Positions 53,851 through 61,654 of a DNA stretch of 64,000 nt are shown here, piece by piece (position 1 is the stretch's first letter; each line of letters opens with the position of its first letter). Position numbers and translations under genes: made by a program. The stretch lies in the NCBI RefSeq assembly GCF_001005295.1, contig NZ_LBMK01000001.1:4649-68648 (forward strand), read 5' to 3'. Source of the DNA: Streptomyces yangpuensis. Its GTDB lineage: Bacteria > Actinomycetota > Actinomycetes > Streptomycetales > Streptomycetaceae. Below the pieces are notes generated by a model. That model did not search any database, had not been told where the DNA came from, and worked only from the letters and a program-made list of their open reading frames with translations.

Positions 53851-56169
53851 GTGGCCGCGCAGGATGCCGCTGTCGACAGCACGGCGGATTCCGTCCGCGA
53901 TCGGGAGATCGCGGTCGAGCAGACGCATCTCGACCAGGTGTACCGACGCCTCGAGGAGAAGATCCACGAGGCCGAGTTCCTCATGAACGACGCCGCGCAG
54001 CGCGGCCAGGTCGGTACGCCCGGAGCCCTGGCCGAGCGCGACGCGCAGGTCTTCCGGGCGGGCATCCACCTGAACCGGCTGAACAACGAGTTCGAGGACT
54101 TCCTCTTCGGCCGCATCGACCTGGTGCTCGGCAAGGACGGGGAGCGCGGGCCGGACGGCGCGTACACCTCCGTCGAGCCCGCCGACGCGGCGATCCGCGA
54201 GGACCTCACGGCCGACATCGCCGAGACCCTGCACATCGGCCGCATAGGAGTCCTGGACTCCGACTACGCGCCGCTGGTCATCGACTGGCGCGCGCCGGCC
54301 GCCGCGCCCTTCTACCGCTCCACGCCCAAGGACCCGGGCCGTGTCGTGCGCCGCCGCGTCATCCGCTCCAAGGGCCGCAAGGTGCTCGGTGTCGAGGACG
54401 ACCTGATGCGTCCCGAGGTCACCGCCTTCCTCGACGGCCGTGAGCTCCCCGCCATCGGTGACGGCGCGCTCATGGCCGCGCTCGGGCGGGCCCGTACCCA
54501 CTCCATGCGCGACATCGTGTCCTCCATCCAGGCCGAGCAGGACCTGGTCATCCGGGCCCCCGCCGCCTCCGTCGCCGAGGTCGCGGGCGGTCCCGGCACC
54601 GGAAAGACCGCCGTCGCCCTGCACCGCGCCGCCTACCTGCTCTACCAGGACCGCCGCCGCTACTCCGGCGGCATCCTGATCGTCTCCCCGACGCCGCTGC
54701 TCGTCGCGTACACCGAGGGCGTGCTGCCCTCCCTCGGCGAGGAGGGCCAGGTCGCCATCCGGGCGCTCGGCTCGCTGGTCGACGGCGCCGAGGCGACCAC
54801 GTACGACGACCCGTCCGTGGCCCGGATCAAGGGCTCCTCCCGGATGCTCAAGGTCCTGCGCAAGGCCGTGCGCGGCACCCTGGAGCTCGGTGACGACCGC
54901 GGGCCGGCGCCGGACCGGCTGCGGGTGGTGGCCTTCGGCCGCCGCCAGGAGCTGGAGGCCGACGAGCTGAACCGGATCCGGCAGAACGTGCTCGGCGGCA
55001 CCGCGCCCGTGAACCTGCTGCGTCCGCGCGCCCGCAAGCTGCTGCTGGACGCCCTGTACGCGAAGACCGGCGCCTCCGGCCGGCACAGCGACCCGGAGCT
55101 CGCCGCCGAGCTGCGCTCCGCTTTCGACGAGGACATCTGCACCGAGGACGACTTCATCGGCTTCCTGAACGCGTGGTGGCCCGAGCTGACCCCGCGCCGG
55201 GTGCTCGCCGCGATGGCCGACGAACGCAAGCTCGGCCGCTGGTCGCGCCGGGACCTCAACCCGCGCGAGACCCGTCAGCTGGCCCGTTCGCTGCGCCGGG
55301 TGGGCGCGGACGGCAAGGGCCCCCTGTCGGTGCACGACGTGGCGCTGCTCGACGAGCTCCAGCAGCTCCTCGGCGCTCCCGCGCGGCCGAAGCGGAAGCG
55401 GGAGATGGACCCGCTCGACCAGCTCAGCGGGCTGGAGGAGCTGATGCCGACCCGCGAGGAGACCCAGTGGGAGCGGGCCGAGCGGCTCGCGGCGGAGCGC
55501 ACCGAGTACGCGCACGTCATCGTGGACGAGGCCCAGGACCTGACGCCGATGCAGTGGCGGATGGTGGGCCGCCGGGGCCGGCACGGCACCTGGACGGTCG
55601 TCGGCGACCCGGCGCAGTCCTCCTGGACGGATCCGGAGGAGGCGGCCGCCGCCCGCGACGAGGCGCTGGGGTCCCGGCCGCGCCGGCGCTTCACGCTCAC
55701 GGTCAACTACCGCAACCCGGCCGAGGTCGCCGAGGTCGCCTCCCGCGTGCTGCGGCTGGCGATGCCCGGGATGGAGCCGCCGTCGGCCGTGCGTTCCACG
55801 GGGCTGGAGCCGCGGTTCACGGCCGCCGACGGGGAGCTGGGCGCCGTGGTGCGGGAGGAGACGCGGCGGCTGCTGGAGCAGGTGGACGGCACCGTCGGTG
55901 TGGTCGTGGCCATGGACCGGCGTGCGGAGGCCGCGGGCTGGCTCGCCGACCTGGGTGAACGGGCCGTGGCCCTGGGCAGCCTGGAGGCCAAGGGTCTGGA
56001 GTACGACGCCACGGTGGTGGTCTCCCCGGCGGAGATCGCGGACGAGTCCCCGGCGGGCCTGCGGGTGCTGTACGTGGCGCTGACGCGTGCCACGCAGCAG
56101 CTGACGGTGGTCTCGGCCGAAGGGGACAAGCCGGACGCGGACGGGGTGCCCGAGCTGCTGCTGGCGTAG
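53851..56169 (+). CDS. helR: RNA polymerase recycling ATPase, HelR/HelD family
   Basis: A 772-residue UvrD-like superfamily 1 ATPase. The N-terminal coiled coil (about 14-90) is the arm that enters the secondary channel of RNA polymerase. Walker A GGPGTGKT lies at about 246-253, Walker B VIVDEAQD near 556, and a motif IV-like NYRNPAEV later. The family removes stalled or drug-bound polymerase. Streptomyces HelR displaces rifamycins (recalled). No obvious 19-bp rifamycin-associated palindrome precedes it. The GTG at 53851 was chosen. The choice between HelR and HelD is uncertain. Confidence 0.82.
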   Translation: MAAQDAAVDSTADSVRDREIAVEQTHLDQVYRRLEEKIHEAEFLMNDAAQRGQVGTPGALAERDAQVFRAGIHLNRLNNEFEDFLFGRIDLVLGKDGERGPDGAYTSVEPADAAIREDLTADIAETLHIGRIGVLDSDYAPLVIDWRAPAAAPFYRSTPKDPGRVVRRRVIRSKGRKVLGVEDDLMRPEVTAFLDGRELPAIGDGALMAALGRARTHSMRDIVSSIQAEQDLVIRAPAASVAEVAGGPGTGKTAVALHRAAYLLYQDRRRYSGGILIVSPTPLLVAYTEGVLPSLGEEGQVAIRALGSLVDGAEATTYDDPSVARIKGSSRMLKVLRKAVRGTLELGDDRGPAPDRLRVVAFGRRQELEADELNRIRQNVLGGTAPVNLLRPRARKLLLDALYAKTGASGRHSDPELAAELRSAFDEDICTEDDFIGFLNAWWPELTPRRVLAAMADERKLGRWSRRDLNPRETRQLARSLRRVGADGKGPLSVHDVALLDELQQLLGAPARPKRKREMDPLDQLSGLEELMPTREETQWERAERLAAERTEYAHVIVDEAQDLTPMQWRMVGRRGRHGTWTVVGDPAQSSWTDPEEAAAARDEALGSRPRRRFTLTVNYRNPAEVAEVASRVLRLAMPGMEPPSAVRSTGLEPRFTAADGELGAVVREETRRLLEQVDGTVGVVVAMDRRAEAAGWLADLGERAVALGSLEAKGLEYDATVVVSPAEIADESPAGLRVLYVALTRATQQLTVVSAEGDKPDADGVPELLLA

Positions 56170-56284
56170 CGGTGACCGGCCGGCGTCCGGCCGGTCACGG
56201 ACGTACGGCCGGATGGTCCGCGGCCAGGCGCGTGGTCCCGGGAACCGACCGCGACCAGGGGGATCACATTCGGCGATCCTTTGT

Positions 56285-56442
56285 TAGCCTGGGTACGGCA
56301 CCGACTCGATCCAAGCCCCCGGGCCCAACCTTCGTCGCTCAGAGCGACCACTTGCCGCGAGGCGAGCATGGCGGGTCGGTGTCATAGACGTAGGAAGAAC
56401 CAGGTCCGCGCCCTCCACCTGTGGGGGGCGCGGACCTGTTTT
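56285..56442 (+). ncRNA. Candidate small RNA or structured leader upstream of the malic enzyme gene
   Basis: A TAGCCT hexamer (56285-56290) could be a -10 element. The following 110 bases contain GCCCCCGGGCCC and GTCGCTCAGAGCGAC hairpins, and end in a strong 13-bp stem (CAGGTCCGCGCCC/GGGCGCGGACCTG, 56401-56438) with TTTT, a proper intrinsic terminator. The terminator has no coding gene in front of it for 230 bases, which points to an independent small transcript or a terminated leader. I vaguely recall a small RNA reported at this place in S. coelicolor, unverified. Confidence 0.5.
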
Positions 56443-56628
56443 GTGTGACCCCGCCATTCCGAACCCCTCTCATATCTCGTATGGTGGAAGAGTCTTTCCG
56501 AATTTTGTAGCTGGTTACCTTGTACCGGCTGGTAGGGGGGACGATCGGACAACAGGTCCTGCCGCACCTGCTGTGGAGCGCGGGCCCTGTGTGTTAAGCG
56601 AACCAGGGACAGAAGAGGAAACACGGCC

Positions 56629-58065
56629 ATGGCAACGGCGCCCAGCGTCTCGTATTCGATGACGGTCCGCCTGGAAGTGCCCGCGAGCGGAACCGCGGTC
56701 TCCCAGCTCACCACCGCCGTGGAGTCCTCCGGAGGATCGGTCACCGGCCTCGACGTCACCGCCTCGGGCCACGAGAAGCTGCGGATCGACGTCACCATCG
56801 CCGCGACCTCCACCGCGCACGCCGACGAGATCGTGGAGAAGCTGCGCGGCATCGAGGGCGTCAGCCTCGGCAAGGTCTCCGACCGTACGTTCCTGATGCA
56901 CCTCGGCGGCAAGATCGAGATGTCGTCGAAGCACCCCATCCGCAACCGTGACGACCTCTCGATGATCTACACGCCGGGCGTCGCCCGCGTGTGCACCGCC
57001 ATCGCCGAGAACCCCGAGGACGCCCGCCGCCTGACCATCAAGCGCAACTCCGTCGCAGTCGTGACGGACGGTTCCGCCGTGCTGGGCCTGGGCAACATCG
57101 GCCCGATGGCCGCGCTGCCCGTCATGGAGGGCAAGGCGGCCCTCTTCAAGCGCTTCGCCGGCATCGACGCCTGGCCGATCTGCCTCGACACCCAGGATTC
57201 CGACGAGATCGTCGCCATCGTCAAGGCCATCGCCCCGGGCTTTGCCGGCATCAACCTGGAGGACATCTCCGCGCCGCGCTGCTTCGAGATCGAGGCCCGG
57301 CTGCGCGAGGCCCTCGACATCCCCGTCTTCCACGACGACCAGCACGGCACCGCGATCGTCGTGCTCGCGGCCCTCACCAACGCACTGCGCGTGGTGGGCA
57401 AGGCAGTTGAGGACGTCAAGGTCGTCATGTCGGGCGCCGGCGCGGCCGGTACGGCCATCCTGAAGCTGCTTCTCGCGGCGGGTGTGAAGAACGCCGTCAG
57501 CGCCGACATCCACGGTGTCGTGCACGCGGGCCGCCCCGACCTCGTCGACGCGGCCGCGGACTCCCCGCTGCGCTGGATCGCCGACAACACCAACCCCGAG
57601 GGCTACACGGGCACTCTGAAGGAGGCCGTGGTCGGTGCCGACGTGTTCATCGGCGTCTCGGCCCCGAACGTGCTGTCCGGCGAGGACGTCGCCGCCATGG
57701 CGGAGGGTGCCATCGTGTTCGCGCTCGCGAACCCGGACCCCGAGGTCGACCCGGCCGTGGCCCGTCAGACGGCCGCCGTGGTGGCCACCGGCCGTTCCGA
57801 CTTCCCGAACCAGATCAACAACGTGCTGGTCTTCCCGGGCGTCTTCCGCGGTCTGCTGGACGCGCAGTCCCGCACGGTGAACACCAGCATGATGCTCGCC
57901 GCCGCGACCGCGCTGGCCGACGTCGTCGGCGAGGACGAGCTGAACGCGAACTACATCATCCCGTCGGTGTTCAACGACAAGGTCGCCGGCGCGGTGGCGG
58001 GCGCCGTCCGCAAGGCCGCCTCGGCCGCGCAGAACGGGCCTGTGACGGGCCTCACGGCTCCCTGA
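56629..58065 (+). CDS. NAD-type malic enzyme with N-terminal ACT domain
   Basis: A 478-residue malate dehydrogenase (oxaloacetate-decarboxylating). An ACT-like ligand domain (about 8-85) is followed by the malic N domain (SMIYTPGVARVCTAI, KRNSVAVVTDGSAVLGLGNIGP) and a Rossmann NAD domain with GAGAAGTA. The conserved HDDQHGTA block (about 240) binds substrate and metal. It converts malate to pyruvate and supplies C3 units and reducing power. The ACT domain suggests allosteric control by a small metabolite. An AGAGGAAA site precedes the ATG. Confidence 0.92.
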   Translation: MATAPSVSYSMTVRLEVPASGTAVSQLTTAVESSGGSVTGLDVTASGHEKLRIDVTIAATSTAHADEIVEKLRGIEGVSLGKVSDRTFLMHLGGKIEMSSKHPIRNRDDLSMIYTPGVARVCTAIAENPEDARRLTIKRNSVAVVTDGSAVLGLGNIGPMAALPVMEGKAALFKRFAGIDAWPICLDTQDSDEIVAIVKAIAPGFAGINLEDISAPRCFEIEARLREALDIPVFHDDQHGTAIVVLAALTNALRVVGKAVEDVKVVMSGAGAAGTAILKLLLAAGVKNAVSADIHGVVHAGRPDLVDAAADSPLRWIADNTNPEGYTGTLKEAVVGADVFIGVSAPNVLSGEDVAAMAEGAIVFALANPDPEVDPAVARQTAAVVATGRSDFPNQINNVLVFPGVFRGLLDAQSRTVNTSMMLAAATALADVVGEDELNANYIIPSVFNDKVAGAVAGAVRKAASAAQNGPVTGLTAP

Positions 58066-58365
58066 TCCCCGGCGCGTCGCGGGATGCGGGCCTGCCGGGC
58101 CGCCTCTAGGGTTGCGGGGACGCCGACGAGCTCCGCCGTGCGCATCCCACGGGTGCGGACGGAGCGTCACCGGGGCGTGACTGTGGCGCTTTTCGTGTGA
58201 CCCCGGCGGGTGCCGGATTGGCTTTACCGCCGCTGGTGGGGGCAGGATGCGTAACCGGGCGAGAGGGTCTGACGTTCAGACCCGGGTCCGGGGACTGTCC
58301 TAGGGCCCTGGCAGCATCGGCTTCGATCTCACGCCTCTAAGGCAAGTTGAACACGGGAGTACAAC
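58066..58365. other. Intergenic region upstream of hupA
   Basis: A 300-nt gap. The inverted repeat GGGTCTGA-CGT-TCAGACCC (58265-58283) is the most distinctive element and could be an operator or the malic enzyme terminator. A TGTCCTAGGG stretch at 58297-58306 may be part of the hupA promoter. A GGGAG site precedes the hupA ATG. No gene seen. Confidence 0.5.
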
Positions 58366-58647
58366 ATGAACCGCAGTGAGCTGGTGGCCGCTCTGTCCGA
58401 GCGCGCCGAGGTGACCCGCAAGGACGCCGACGCCGTTCTGGCCGCGCTCGCCGAGACCGTCGGCGAGATCGTCGCCAAGGGCGACGAGAAGGTCACCATC
58501 CCCGGCTTCCTGACCTTCGAGCGCACCCACCGTGCCGCTCGCACCGCGCGCAACCCGCAGACCGGCGACCCCATCCAGATCCCGGCCGGCTACAGCGTGA
58601 AGGTCTCCGCGGGCTCCAAGCTCAAGGAAGCCGCCAAGGGCAAGTAA
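58366..58647 (+). CDS. hupA: HU-family nucleoid protein
   Basis: A 93-residue histone-like HU protein. It starts MNRSELVAALSERAEVTRKDADAVL in the family manner and has the DNA-bending beta-arm around residues 52-75, with the invariant Arg-Asn-Pro (ARNPQTGDPI). It ends soon after residue 85, without the long Lys/Ala tail of the second Streptomyces HU (HupS). It bends and compacts DNA in vegetative cells. The gene is followed by a hairpin terminator. Confidence 0.95.
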   Translation: MNRSELVAALSERAEVTRKDADAVLAALAETVGEIVAKGDEKVTIPGFLTFERTHRAARTARNPQTGDPIQIPAGYSVKVSAGSKLKEAAKGK

Positions 58648-58730
58648 GTCCTGCCCCGGCGCCGGGGGCCGCGCAGGCCCTCGGGACGTCGAGCACGGCT
58701 GAATGCAGCAGCAGTACGCAGAACGGTGAA

Positions 58731-58763
58731 GGGCGGCCACCCCGGGCGGGGCGGCCGCCCTTT
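58731..58763 (+). terminator. Terminator after hupA
   Basis: GGGCGGCC and GGCCGCCC pair around a 14-base loop and are followed by TTT, 84 nt after the stop. Confidence 0.7.
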
Positions 58764-58800
58764 CGCCTCCCCGCGGTCCGTGCGCGCCAGCCTCGGCGTC

Positions 58801-58830
58801 GCCCTCCGCGGGCCTCCGCGGGCCTCCGCG
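58801..58830. repeat. Three tandem 10-bp units
   Basis: GGCCTCCGCG repeated three times (the first copy has one mismatch). It is followed by loosely repeated CGTCAGAGC/CCAGGGCC words to about 58915. This is noncoding filler between hupA and murA. The 361-nt gap 58648-59008 otherwise holds the two terminators. Confidence 0.7.
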
Positions 58831-58941
58831 GGTCCCGGCAGTCCCTGTGAGGCCCCGTCAGAGCCCGCCAGGGCCCGTCAGAGCGCGTTACGGCTCGTCA
58901 GGGCCCTCCCCGGTACAGAGAAGCCCCGCCGGCGCATGCGA

Positions 58942-58977
58942 AAGCCCCCCGGGCCCTTGCGGGACCCCGGGGGGCTT
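58942..58977 (-). terminator. Terminator after murA
   Basis: A 12-bp stem AAGCCCCCCGGG/CCCGGGGGGCTT downstream of the minus-strand murA stop. Confidence 0.8.
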
Positions 58978-59008
58978 CGGCGTACGCACGGGCGTACGGC
59001 GGGACGGG

Positions 59009-60352
59009 TCAGACGAGCTCGCCGCCCGGCAGTTCGACCTTCGCACCGAGCTCGACGAGCTTCTCCATGAAGTTCTCGTAGCCGCGGTTGATCAGGTCGA
59101 TGCCGTGGACCCGCGAGGTGCCCTCGGCGGCCAGCGCCGCGATCAGGTACGAGAACCCGCCGCGCAGGTCGGGGATGACCAGGTCGGCGCCCTGCAGCTT
59201 GGTCGGGCCGGAGACGACCGCCGAGTGCAGGAAGTTGCGCTGGCCGAAACGGCAGGCCGAGCCGCCCAGGCACTCGCGGTACAGCTGGATGTGAGCACCC
59301 ATCTGGTTGAGGGCCGAGGTGAAGCCGAGCCGGGACTCGTAGACCGTCTCGTGGACGATCGAGAGGCCGGAGGCCTGCGTCAGGGCCACCACGAGCGGCT
59401 GCTGCCAGTCGGTCTGGAAGCCGGGGTGCACGTCCGTCTCCAGCGCGATGGCGTTGAGCGGGCCGCCCGGGTGCCAGAAGCGGATGCCGTCGTCGTCGAT
59501 CTCGAAGGCGCCGCCGACCTTCCGGTACGTGTTCAGGAAGGTCATCATCGAACGCTGCTGGGCGCCGCGCACGTAGATGTTGCCGCCGGTGGCGAGCGCC
59601 GCGGAAGCCCAGGAGGCGGCCTCCAGGCGGTCCGGGAGGGCCTTGTGGTTGTAGCCGCCGAGCCGCTCCACACCGGTGATCCGGATGGTGCGGTCGGTGT
59701 CCATGGAGATGATGGCGCCCATCTTCTGCAGCACGCAGATGAGGTCCTCGATCTCCGGCTCGACGGCGGCGTTGCTGAGCTCGGTGACGCCCTCGGCCAG
59801 GACGGCCGTGAGCAGCACCTGCTCGGTCGAGCCGACGGACGGGTAGGGCAGGCGGATCTTGCAGCCGCGCAGCCGCTGCGGAGCCTCCAGGTACTGGCCG
59901 CCCTCGCGCTTCTCGATGGTCGCGCCGAACTGGCGGAGCACGTCGAAGTGGAAGTCGATCGGCCGGCCGCCGATGTCGCAGCCGCCGAGGCCCGGGATGA
60001 AGGCGTGGCCGAGACGGTGCAGCAGGGGGCCGCAGAAGAGGATCGGGATGCGCGAAGAGCCCGCGTGGGCGTCGATGTCCGCGACGTTCGCGCTCTCGAC
60101 GTGGGTGGGGTCGAGCACGAGCTCGCCCGGCTCCTCGCCGGGACGCACCGTCACCCCGTGCAGCTGGAGCAGCCCGCGCACGACACGCACGTCACGGATG
60201 TCGGGAACGTTGCGCAGCCTGCTGGGTCCGCTGCCGAGCAGAGCGGCGACCATGGCCTTGGGCACGAGGTTCTTCGCACCGCGGACACGGATCTCGCCCT
60301 CGAGCGGGGTACCGCCGTGGACAAGCAGTACATCGTCACTGATGCCGGTCAT
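59009..60352 (-). CDS. murA: UDP-N-acetylglucosamine 1-carboxyvinyltransferase
   Basis: A 447-residue enzyme for the first committed step of peptidoglycan precursor synthesis: transfer of enolpyruvate from PEP to UDP-GlcNAc in the cytoplasm. The N-terminal Lys27-Asn28 (RGAKNLV) and active-site Cys125 in GLGGCDIGGRP are present. The Cys is the fosfomycin target, unlike the Asp version in mycobacteria, so sensitivity of this enzyme is expected. The start at 60352 gives the family length. It is divergent from the yqgE gene. Confidence 0.94.
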   Translation of the reverse strand: MTGISDDVLLVHGGTPLEGEIRVRGAKNLVPKAMVAALLGSGPSRLRNVPDIRDVRVVRGLLQLHGVTVRPGEEPGELVLDPTHVESANVADIDAHAGSSRIPILFCGPLLHRLGHAFIPGLGGCDIGGRPIDFHFDVLRQFGATIEKREGGQYLEAPQRLRGCKIRLPYPSVGSTEQVLLTAVLAEGVTELSNAAVEPEIEDLICVLQKMGAIISMDTDRTIRITGVERLGGYNHKALPDRLEAASWASAALATGGNIYVRGAQQRSMMTFLNTYRKVGGAFEIDDDGIRFWHPGGPLNAIALETDVHPGFQTDWQQPLVVALTQASGLSIVHETVYESRLGFTSALNQMGAHIQLYRECLGGSACRFGQRNFLHSAVVSGPTKLQGADLVIPDLRGGFSYLIAALAAEGTSRVHGIDLINRGYENFMEKLVELGAKVELPGGELV

Positions 60353-60614
60353 GAATCTCGCGTTCCGGAGAGGGTGGGCAGGGGGCCAGGGAAAAGGGTA
60401 AGGGCCATCACCCCCTTGTTCGTAAGGCCGACGTGGCCGTAGGACTGTCATGAATTCGGCACAACACCCTCCGTATCCACCGCATGGCGGAGTGTTGCGT
60501 TCCGCCCGGTTCGTCCGTGCGCGCTCCTCGCTGCCGCCGTGCGCCCTGAGCTGCACGCGATCCGATCCGTCCGCCCGCTCCCCGCGAAGGGCGGTTGTGC
60601 GGGATCATGGCGGC

Positions 60615-61175
60615 ATGACCGAGGTGTCCTCCCTCACAGGGCGGCTGCTCGTGGCCACCCCCGCCCTCGCGGATCCGAACTTCGACCGCGCGGTGGTGCT
60701 GCTGCTCGACCACGACGAGCAGGGCTCCCTCGGCGTGGTCCTCAACCGGCCGACCCCGGTGGGCGTCGGCGATGTCCTGCTGGCCTGGGCGCCGCTGGCC
60801 GGGGCCCCCGGCGTGGTGTTCCAGGGCGGGCCGGTGGCGCTGGACTCGGCCCTGGGGCTCGCCGTCATCCCGGGCGAGGAGGGGCCGCTCGGCTGGCGCC
60901 GGGTGCACGGCGCGATCGGGCTGGTCGACCTGGAGACGCCGCCGGAGCTGCTGGCCCCGGCGCTGGGCGGCCTGCGCATCTTCGCCGGTTACTCCGGCTG
61001 GGGGCCGGGCCAGCTGGAGCAGGAGGTGGGCGAGGGCGCCTGGTACGTGGTGGAGTCGGAGCCCGGGGACGTGTCCTCCCCGGATCCGGAGCGGCTGTGG
61101 CGGTCGGTGCTGCGCCGCCAGCGCAGCGAACTCGCGATGGTCGCCACCTATCCGGACGACCCGTCGCTCAACTGA
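60615..61175 (+). CDS. YqgE/AlgH-family protein
   Basis: A 186-residue protein starting LTGRLLVATPALADPNFDRAVVLLLDHD, which is the family hallmark, with VVLNRPT and GYSGWGPGQLEQE further on. The structure-based family has no established enzymatic role. AlgH was linked to alginate regulation in Pseudomonas but that is not transferable. Divergent from murA and 29 nt upstream of the DUF3039 gene. Confidence 0.9.
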   Translation: MTEVSSLTGRLLVATPALADPNFDRAVVLLLDHDEQGSLGVVLNRPTPVGVGDVLLAWAPLAGAPGVVFQGGPVALDSALGLAVIPGEEGPLGWRRVHGAIGLVDLETPPELLAPALGGLRIFAGYSGWGPGQLEQEVGEGAWYVVESEPGDVSSPDPERLWRSVLRRQRSELAMVATYPDDPSLN

Positions 61176-61204
61176 CGGGCGCGGGGTTAAGTACCCTGGG
61201 TTCC

Positions 61205-61489
61205 ATGAGCACTCTTGAGCCCGAGCGCGGGACTGGCACGGGGACCCTCGTAGAGCCGACGCCGCAGGTGTCGCACGGTGACGGCGACCACGAGCGCTTC
61301 GCCCACTACGTCCAGAAGGACAAGATCATGGCGAGCGCGCTCGACGGGACCCCCGTCGTCGCGCTCTGCGGCAAGGTCTGGGTACCGGGCCGGGACCCGA
61401 AGAAGTACCCGGTCTGCCCCATGTGCAAGGAGATCTACGAGTCCATGGGCCCCGGCGGGGACAAGGACAAGGGCGGCAAGGACAAGTAG
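61205..61489 (+). CDS. DUF3039 small zinc-ribbon protein
   Basis: A 94-residue actinobacterial protein with a conserved core HYVQKDKIMASALDGTPVVAL and a zinc site formed by C55 and the CPMC pair near residue 71. The acidic/basic C-terminal tail is low complexity. The function is unknown. TACCCT ends 7 nt before the ATG and there is no ribosome site, so it may also be made from a leaderless mRNA. Followed by a clear terminator. Confidence 0.85.
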   Translation: MSTLEPERGTGTGTLVEPTPQVSHGDGDHERFAHYVQKDKIMASALDGTPVVALCGKVWVPGRDPKKYPVCPMCKEIYESMGPGGDKDKGGKDK

Positions 61490-61524
61490 TCCGAGCCCGC
61501 TCACCCCTGCCTTGCGCGGGACCG

Positions 61525-61560
61525 GGCCCCCGGCGCACCACCGTGCGTCCGGGGGCCTTT
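61525..61560 (+). terminator. Terminator after the DUF3039 gene
   Basis: GGCCCCCGGCGCAC pairs with GTGCG-TCCGGGGGCC (one bulge) and is followed by TTT. Confidence 0.85.
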
Positions 61561-61654
61561 GCCGTGCCTGCGGGGCGCGTTAGGGTCGGCGCGACGGGCA
61601 CCCGGCGGAACGTGTGTTGCGCAGGGCGCAACCGGCTGCGTGAAGGGCTGACGC

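Noticed and set aside
58801..58915. A CRISPR-like array from the short repeats between hupA and murA
   Set aside because: Units are 10 bp, directly abutting or irregular, with no spacers and no cas genes.
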